Program-made: the position numbers and the translations under genes | Shown: positions 58,904-64,000 of the stretch, piece by piece | Numbering within the stretch: position 1 is the first letter of the stretch | Layout: every line of letters starts with the position of its first letter | Notes under the pieces: model-generated | The model's database searches: none | Told to the model about the DNA's origin: nothing | Seen by the model: only the letters and a program-made list of their open reading frames with translations | NCBI RefSeq assembly: GCF_025398275.1 | Contig: NZ_JAODOR010000001.1 | Coordinates: forward strand, 124,001 to 188,000 | Reading direction: 5' to 3' | Length of the DNA: 64,000 nt | From: Microbacterium memoriense | Lineage (GTDB): Bacteria > Actinomycetota > Actinomycetes > Actinomycetales > Microbacteriaceae

Positions 58904-61498
58904 TCAGGCGGTCGTGAAGCTGACGACCTTGGGAGCCCGCACGACAGCCCGTGCGATCTGACGTCCGGCAAGCGAACGCACGACCTTCTCATCGGCACGC
59001 GCCAGAGCTTCGAGCTCGTCCGACGAAATGCGCGCGGAGACGGTCAACGTGCCGCGGACCTTGCCGTCGACCTGCACGACGGCCGTGACCGATTCCTCCA
59101 CGAGGAGCATGGGGTCAGCCTGACGCCACGGGACGAGACCGACGAACGGCTCGTAGCCGAGGATCTCCCACATCTCCTCCGCCATGTGCGGCGCGAAGAG
59201 GTCGAGGATCATCGCGGTCGCCTCGGCGGCCTCGCGCACGGCCGGGTCGGCCGCACCGGCTCCCGAATCGATCGCCTTCCGGGTCGCGTTGACCAACTCC
59301 ATGAGACGGGCGATCACGACGTTGAACTTCGTCTGCTCGACGAGTCCCGGCGCATCGGCCCAGAGCCGATGCGTCACTCGGCGAAGCGCCGGGTCACCCT
59401 CGGCCCAGACCACCTCGGGCGCGCTCGAGACATCCGTGGCGACCCGCCACGCGCGCGCCAGGAACTTCTGCGCCCCCGTGGTCGACACGTCTTCCCAGTT
59501 GATGTCGTCTTCGACCGGACCGGCGAACGCGATCGCGGTACGGACCGCATCGGCGCCCGGGTCGAGCATGCTCGAGGCGAACTCGACGAGGTTGCCCTTG
59601 CTCTTGGACATCTTTGACCCGTCGAGCAACACCATGCCCTGGTTGATCAGGCTCGAGAACGGCTCCGTGAAATCGATCAGGCCCATGTCGAACAGGACCT
59701 TGGTGATGAAGCGGGCGTAGAGCAAGTGGAGGATGGCGTGCTCGACCCCGCCGATGTACGAATCCACCGGCGCCCAGCGCGCGGCCTGTGCCGTCGGGAA
59801 GGGTTCGGATGTGTCGTTCGGTGCCAGGAACCGCAGGAAGTACCACGAGCTGTCGACGAAGGTGTCCATCGTGTCGGCGTCGCGCAGTGCAGGCTCACCG
59901 GTTTCGGGATCGGTGGTCTGCATCCATTCGGTCGCGCCGCCGAGCGGCGACGTGCCCTGGGGAGCGAGATCGAGACCCTGCGCGGCCGGCAGGATGAGCG
60001 GCAGCTGGTCGTCGGGCACCGGAACGGTGCGTCCGTCCGCGGTGTGGATCATCGGGATCGGCGTGCCCCAGAACCGCTGGCGGGAAATCAGCCAGTCGCG
60101 CAGGCGGTACGACTTCGCCGCACGGCCGGTGCCCTGCGCCGACAGCTCCTCGATCGCGCGAGCGATCGCATGCCGCTTGCTGAGTCCGTTGAGCGAACCC
60201 GAATTGATCAGGCGTCCGTCGTCGGTGAGGGCGATGCCGGTGACCGCGGGGTCGAGTTCGTCCAGGCTGGGGTCGTCGGCGAACGGGTCGATCGGCACGC
60301 CGTCGGCATCGAGTTCGATGACCGGGATCGCGCCGGTGACCGGGGCCGTCGTATCGACGACGACCTTGACCGGAAGCCCGAATGCGCGGGCGAAGTCGAG
60401 GTCGCGTTGATCGTGCGCGGGGACGGCCATCACGGCGCCATGGCCGTAATCGGCGAGGACGTAGTCGGCTGCCCAGATCGGCAGGCGCTCGCCGTTGACC
60501 GGGTTCACCGCGAAGCGGTCGAGGAACACGCCCGTCTTCGGGCGGTCGGTGGCCTGCCGCTCGATCTCGGTGGACTTCCCGACGCTCTCCAGATATGCCT
60601 GGAATGCCGCTTGCACCTCGGGTGTGGATCCGGCTGCCAGCTCGGCGGCGAGATCGGAGTCGGGCGCGACGACCATGAACGTCGCGCCGTGGAGCGTATC
60701 GGGCCGCGTCGAGAACACGCTGATCTTGTCCGCGCGACCCTCGATCTCGAAGTCGATGTCGGCGCCGACGGATCGACCGATCCAGTTGCGCTGCATCCGG
60801 ATGACCTTCGACGGCCAGAAGCCCTCGAGCTGGTTCAGGTCATCGAGGAGTCGGTCCGCGTAGTCGGTGATCTTGAAGTACCACTGCGTGAGCTTCTTCT
60901 TGACGACCTCGGCCCCACAGCGTTCGCAGTGACCGTCGACGACCTGCTCGTTCGCGAGGACGGTCTGGTCGTTCGGGCACCAGTTGACCGGGCTCTCCTT
61001 GCGGTAGGCCAGATCACGCTCGTAGAGACGCTGGAACAGCCACTGGTTCCAGCGGTAGTACTCCGGGTCGCTCGTGTGCAGGACCCGGCTCCAGTCGTAC
61101 GAGGACCCGAACTCGCGGAAGCTCTTCTTGTGCTGGTCGATGTTCCGGTACGTCCACTCCCTCGGGTCAGACCCTGCGCCGCCCTTGATCGCGGCGTTCT
61201 CTGCGGGGAGGCCGAAGCTGTCCCAACCGATCGGGTTCAGGACGTTGTATCCGCGGTGCCGCCAAAAGCGCGCGACGACATCGACGTAGGCGTAGTTCTC
61301 GGCGTGACCCATGTGCAGGTCCCCCGAGGGATACGGGAACATCCCGAGGACGTACTTGCGAGGACGCGTGTCCTCCGCGCCGCCGGCACGGAACGGGTCG
61401 GCCTCGTTCCAGAGCCGCTGCCACTTCGCCTGGATCGCGGAGGGGTCGAAGCTACTGCCCTCGGCAGTCTCGCCGGCGGGAGGAAACGTTGTGGACAC
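58904..61498 (-). CDS. leuS: Leucyl-tRNA synthetase
   Basis: An 864 aa class Ia synthetase charging tRNA-Leu. The HIGH motif appears as [15 protein letters not shown], the editing domain is in the middle ([18 protein letters not shown]), and KMSKS is intact in [16 protein letters not shown] zinc finger-like CPNDQ...CERCG is present. Full family length. GTG start at 61498, with no good ribosome-binding site. A long palindrome lies 25 bp upstream. Two leucine tRNA genes are in the same window. Confidence 0.97.
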   Translation of the reverse strand: MSTTFPPAGETAEGSSFDPSAIQAKWQRLWNEADPFRAGGAEDTRPRKYVLGMFPYPSGDLHMGHAENYAYVDVVARFWRHRGYNVLNPIGWDSFGLPAENAAIKGGAGSDPREWTYRNIDQHKKSFREFGSSYDWSRVLHTSDPEYYRWNQWLFQRLYERDLAYRKESPVNWCPNDQTVLANEQVVDGHCERCGAEVVKKKLTQWYFKITDYADRLLDDLNQLEGFWPSKVIRMQRNWIGRSVGADIDFEIEGRADKISVFSTRPDTLHGATFMVVAPDSDLAAELAAGSTPEVQAAFQAYLESVGKSTEIERQATDRPKTGVFLDRFAVNPVNGERLPIWAADYVLADYGHGAVMAVPAHDQRDLDFARAFGLPVKVVVDTTAPVTGAIPVIELDADGVPIDPFADDPSLDELDPAVTGIALTDDGRLINSGSLNGLSKRHAIARAIEELSAQGTGRAAKSYRLRDWLISRQRFWGTPIPMIHTADGRTVPVPDDQLPLILPAAQGLDLAPQGTSPLGGATEWMQTTDPETGEPALRDADTMDTFVDSSWYFLRFLAPNDTSEPFPTAQAARWAPVDSYIGGVEHAILHLLYARFITKVLFDMGLIDFTEPFSSLINQGMVLLDGSKMSKSKGNLVEFASSMLDPGADAVRTAIAFAGPVEDDINWEDVSTTGAQKFLARAWRVATDVSSAPEVVWAEGDPALRRVTHRLWADAPGLVEQTKFNVVIARLMELVNATRKAIDSGAGAADPAVREAAEATAMILDLFAPHMAEEMWEILGYEPFVGLVPWRQADPMLLVEESVTAVVQVDGKVRGTLTVSARISSDELEALARADEKVVRSLAGRQIARAVVRAPKVVSFTTA

Positions 61499-61522
61499 TG
61501 GAGCACCAATCGGGAAGTCGGG

Positions 61523-61546
61523 GACGCGTGCACGCGTGCACGCGTC
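61523..61546. promoter_or_regulatory. 24-bp perfect palindrome in the leuS leader
   Basis: Three ACGCGT units joined by GCAC spacers form a perfect palindrome. GGGAAG and CTTCCC outside it extend the fold on the leuS strand. TAACCT at 61552-61557 (reverse strand) could be the -10 box, which would place the palindrome at the 5' end of the mRNA. Confidence 0.45.
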
Positions 61547-61592
61547 TTCCCAGGTTACCGGACGCGCCGTCTCACCCGACGGACGTCACAGC

Positions 61593-62888
61593 TCACCAGC
61601 CGGGTGGCAGCAACGCCCCGAGTGCTGCCAACGGCGCCCGCGCTTTGACAGCGACCTCAGCGACTTCGGCTGCCGGGTCGGAGAGCCAGGTGATCCCTCC
61701 GCCGGCGCCGACAGTCGCACCCCCAGGGTGGAAGACCACCGAGCGGATCACCATGGCGAGGTCCGCGCTGCCGTCCGTGCCCACCCAGCCGAAGCACCCC
61801 GAGTAGACCCCGCGCGGTCCGCGCTCGAGCCGGTGCAGGATCGCCATGGCCGACAGCTTCGGTGCCCCGGTCATGCTTCCGGCGGGGAAGGCGGCTTTCA
61901 CGACGTCGCCGATCGTCGTATCCGGCCGCAGCCGTCCGGCGACGGTGGAGACGAGTTGGTGCACGGCCGGATAGGACTCGATCTCGAGCAGACGTTCGGT
62001 CACGACGGTCCCGGGAAGGCAGACCCGCTGCAGATCGTTGCGCATGAGATCGACGATCATGACGTTCTCGGCACGCTCCTTCTCGCTCGCGAGAAGTTCG
62101 GCCGCCAGTGCGCGGTCCGTCGCACGATCCGCACCTCGAGGCCGCGTGCCCTTGATGGGACGCGTCCGGACCGTGCCGCCCGCCACCTGAAGGAACTGCT
62201 CGGGGCTGGCGCTTGCGAGCGCCCACGCGCCGTTCCGGATGAATCCACCGTGATGGGCGGGCTGCGCGCGGCGCAGGTGCAGATAGCTCGTGACCGGGTC
62301 GAGCGCGGTCCCGGTTGCGGCGACCTCGAACCGCGTCGTGAGACACAGTTGGTACGCGTCGCCGGCGCGGATCGCTTCGCGACACTCCTCGATCAGCGCG
62401 GCGTAGCGTTCCGGGCTCACGCGGGCGGTCGCCTCGGTGGGAGTGGGAGAAGGCATCGCGGGTGACGTGCGACCGACGGTGGACCATCCCGCGACGTCAC
62501 TCGCGAACGCTGACAGCTCCCCCTCGGGGGCGCACAACCAGATTTCTTGCGCGGCGTGGTCGATCGCGACGAATCGCGAGACCCGCATCCAGAGTGAGGA
62601 CGGGCCCTCGGCGGCGGCGGGCGCCCCCGCTGCCGCAGCACCGCCGTCGTAGCCGAACCAGCCGACCCATCCACCGGGGAAGGGACCGACATCCGCCTCC
62701 GAAGAGCCGCACACGAGCCCGTCGAAATCGGGGTCCTCCGGTGCACCGAGGCCGAGCCAGCTCCAGCCGACCTGCGCCGTGGGCCCGGCATCCAGCCAGA
62801 ACCCGTGCGGTGCACGCGCAGGGCCCCCGAGGAAGAGGATCTCGGGGTCGACCCATGCCTCCAGTCGGCGGGTCGAAAGCGGCGGCAC
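61593..62888 (-). CDS. pabB: Aminodeoxychorismate synthase component I
   Basis: A 431 aa chorismate-utilising enzyme that makes 4-amino-4-deoxychorismate for folate. The PabB-type motif VRTRPIKGTRPRGADRA near residue 245 carries the Lys typical of PabB. DLMRNDLQRVC and the end motif GCFGWVGTDGSADLAMVIRS are family signatures. The N-terminal domain is short. No glutaminase domain is fused, so a separate PabA is needed. GTG start at 62888, 6 nt after TAGCCT. It precedes leuS with about 95 bp between them. Confidence 0.92.
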   Translation of the reverse strand: MPPLSTRRLEAWVDPEILFLGGPARAPHGFWLDAGPTAQVGWSWLGLGAPEDPDFDGLVCGSSEADVGPFPGGWVGWFGYDGGAAAAGAPAAAEGPSSLWMRVSRFVAIDHAAQEIWLCAPEGELSAFASDVAGWSTVGRTSPAMPSPTPTEATARVSPERYAALIEECREAIRAGDAYQLCLTTRFEVAATGTALDPVTSYLHLRRAQPAHHGGFIRNGAWALASASPEQFLQVAGGTVRTRPIKGTRPRGADRATDRALAAELLASEKERAENVMIVDLMRNDLQRVCLPGTVVTERLLEIESYPAVHQLVSTVAGRLRPDTTIGDVVKAAFPAGSMTGAPKLSAMAILHRLERGPRGVYSGCFGWVGTDGSADLAMVIRSVVFHPGGATVGAGGGITWLSDPAAEVAEVAVKARAPLAALGALLPPGW

Positions 62889-62894
62889 ACGTTC

Positions 62895-62900
62895 AGGCTA
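62895..62900 (-). promoter_or_regulatory. -10 box of leaderless pabB
   Basis: TAGCCT on the reverse strand, 6 nt before the GTG at 62888. Only 6 bp separate it from the dedA -10 box on the other strand. Confidence 0.6.
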
Positions 62901-62906
62901 GACGCA

Positions 62907-62912
62907 TAGTCT
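62907..62912 (+). promoter_or_regulatory. -10 box of leaderless DedA gene
   Basis: TAGTCT, 6 nt before the GTG at 62919. Confidence 0.6.
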
Positions 62913-62918
62913 GAATCC

Positions 62919-63602
62919 GTGAACGAGTTCCTCACGTGGCTGCTGGATGCCGTGCAGAGCGTCGATCCGATCGTGCGGACTGTGCTTGCGGGTGTGGCGA
63001 TCATGCTGGAGACCAGTGTCCTGATCGGACTCGTCGTTCCGGGCGACACCGTGGTGATCGTCGCCGCAACCGCGGTGGGCTCGGTCGTCGAGGCGGTGGT
63101 CCTGATCCTCGTGGTGATCCTGGGCGCATTGATCGGCGAAAGCATCGGCTTCGGGCTGGGGCGCTGGCTCGGACCGCGCCTGCGATTCTCACGATTGGGT
63201 GCGCGGATAGGCGAACACAATTGGAGTCGCGCCGAACGCTACCTCCGGCGGCGCGGCGGGCCGGCGATCTTCCTCTCCCGTTTTCTGCCCGTGCTGCACT
63301 CGGTCGTGCCGCTCACGGTCGGCATGAGCGGATTCGCCTACCGCCGGTTTCTCGCGTGGACCGCGCCGGCGTGCACGCTCTGGGCGATCGCGTATGTGTC
63401 CGTCGCCGCAGCAGCCGCGGGGACGTACCGCGAACTCGCCGATCAGCTGCATTTCGCGGGCTACATCTTCGTCGGCGTCCTCATGCTGTTTCTGGTACTG
63501 GCGTACGTCCTCAAGAAGGTCATCGTCGCCCGCGAAGCTCGGCACATGACGACCGATGCCGCTCCGGAAGGGTCGGCCGCGGAAGACCGCATGGGAGAAT
63601 AG
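62919..63602 (+). CDS. DedA-family membrane protein
   Basis: A 227 aa protein of the DedA/SNARE-associated superfamily, now linked to lipid (undecaprenyl-phosphate or phospholipid) flipping. Signatures are LIGLVVPGDTVVIVAATAVG near residue 36, GESIGFGLGRWLGPRLRF, and FLSRFLPVLHSVVPLTVGMS near 120. Four to five hydrophobic segments. The GTG start follows the -10 box by 6 nt. An App1-family gene begins 6 bp after the stop. Confidence 0.92.
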   Translation: MNEFLTWLLDAVQSVDPIVRTVLAGVAIMLETSVLIGLVVPGDTVVIVAATAVGSVVEAVVLILVVILGALIGESIGFGLGRWLGPRLRFSRLGARIGEHNWSRAERYLRRRGGPAIFLSRFLPVLHSVVPLTVGMSGFAYRRFLAWTAPACTLWAIAYVSVAAAAAGTYRELADQLHFAGYIFVGVLMLFLVLAYVLKKVIVAREARHMTTDAAPEGSAAEDRMGE

Positions 63603-63607
63603 AGCGA

Positions 63608-64000
63608 TGGCTTCCTCCCGCACCCCCCGTACGAAGGTGCTGTGGTTCGCGCGCCTGGAGTATCGCTTCCATGCCTGGCGTGAGCGTCGCGCCCGTTCGC
63701 GCGGGCAGCGACCGACGGTGTCCGCCTACCCCGGTTACGGCAGCCAGGAGTGGGTGCGCGTGCTCGGACGCGTGCTCATCGTGCCGCCGACACGCCAGCG
63801 CGGCGAATATGCCAGCGTGCGGGGATGGCGGAGCTTCGCGGCCGTTCCGGTCGGCTACGCGCAGGTGACGGTCACGATCGAAGGGGTGACCCACGAGGTC
63901 GTCGCTGACCGGGGTGGCGTCATCGACACGGTTCTGTCCGCCCGCTTGGAGCCCGGATGGCAGACCTTCACGATGGCGGTCGAACACTCCGACCCGGTCG
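63608..64000 (+). CDS. App1-family (DUF2183) phosphatidate phosphatase-like protein, N-terminal part
   Basis: The frame is open to the end of the window, so only the first 131 residues are seen. They read as a basic N-terminus (TPRTKVLWFARLEYRFHAWR) followed by the beta-rich N-terminal domain of App1-like proteins (VSAYPGYGSQEWVRVLGRVL, SVRGWRSFAAVPVGYAQV). The catalytic HAD part (DUF2183) would lie beyond the edge. It is likely co-transcribed with the DedA gene, only 5 bp before it, with GGGAG as ribosome-binding site. Confidence 0.75.

Noticed and set aside
4404..61498. Idea of a leucine-themed functional cluster (two tRNA-Leu genes, leuS, leucine-type catabolic genes).
   Set aside because: The genes are tens of kilobases apart in separate transcription units and serve unrelated processes; coincidence is sufficient.
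61499..61592. T-box riboswitch in front of leuS.
   Set aside because: The leader is under 100 bp and contains no T-box-like sequence, specifier loop or terminator/antiterminator pair; only a simple palindrome is visible.
1..64000. CRISPR arrays, insertion sequences, prophage, integrons.
   Set aside because: No regularly spaced repeats, transposase, integrase or phage structural proteins were seen. The only repeated element recognised is the 84-bp pair around the DUF559 gene.

Overview
The window is 64 kb of GC-rich, gene-dense chromosome from a Gram-positive actinomycete, most likely a member of the Microbacteriaceae close to Microbacterium. This rests on RbpA, the pafB-pafC-tatA-tatC-helY cluster, an ANTAR response regulator of the PdtaR type, many GTG starts, and many genes whose start codon lies 6-8 nt after a TANNNT box, as in leaderless actinobacterial mRNAs. 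I see no transposase, integrase, phage gene, rRNA or CRISPR array. It reads as core chromosome with a few accessory insertions.

Layout. 1-5.2 kb: the 3' part of gltB, gltD, pyruvate kinase, tRNA-Leu(CAA), a PdtaR-like regulator. 5.2-24.9 kb: thioesterase, polA, a DUF885 peptidase-like protein, a luciferase-like oxidoreductase, transporters (two MFS, ChrA, AEC), an SGNH hydrolase, a small DUF6458 membrane protein, a sulfatase-modifying-factor-like protein, an SRPBCC protein, a DUF308 membrane protein, an SDR, the nfeD-SPFH-glpQ operon, rbpA and lnt. 24.9-33.1 kb: helY, tatC, tatA, pafC, pafB, an FKBP lipoprotein, trmI and a HAD hydrolase. This is the surround of the actinobacterial Pup-proteasome locus, but mpa, dop, pup and pafA are absent from it. 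33.2-43.4 kb: PAC2 protein, uppP, M20 peptidase, a DUF559 gene lying between two 84-bp repeats, tRNA-Leu(GAG), a ferritin-like/VIT1 iron transporter, a helicase, a second SGNH hydrolase, a TrmH-type methyltransferase, a sirtuin and a histidine phosphatase.

44.0-51.4 kb is a catabolic island. An acyl-CoA dehydrogenase, a MaoC hydratase and a CitE-like lyase form one translationally coupled operon that diverges from a TetR gene. Branched-chain 2-oxoacid dehydrogenase E1-alpha, E1-beta and E2 form another that diverges from an Lrp/AsnC gene. Together they look like leucine/branched-chain amino-acid degradation, although the carboxylase step is not encoded here. 51.3-64 kb: EamA exporter, CGNR protein, alpha/beta hydrolase, DnaQ-like exonuclease, holA, comEC, comEA, leuS, pabB, a DedA protein and the 5' part of an App1-family gene.

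The most notable non-coding features are: about 21 genes with a TANNNT box 6-8 nt before the start codon, several in tight back-to-back pairs; the 84-bp four-iteron repeats around the DUF559 gene; a perfect palindrome in front of the Lrp/AsnC gene; paired TetR-like sites; and a long palindrome in the leuS leader. All functional assignments come from reading motifs by eye, without database searches.
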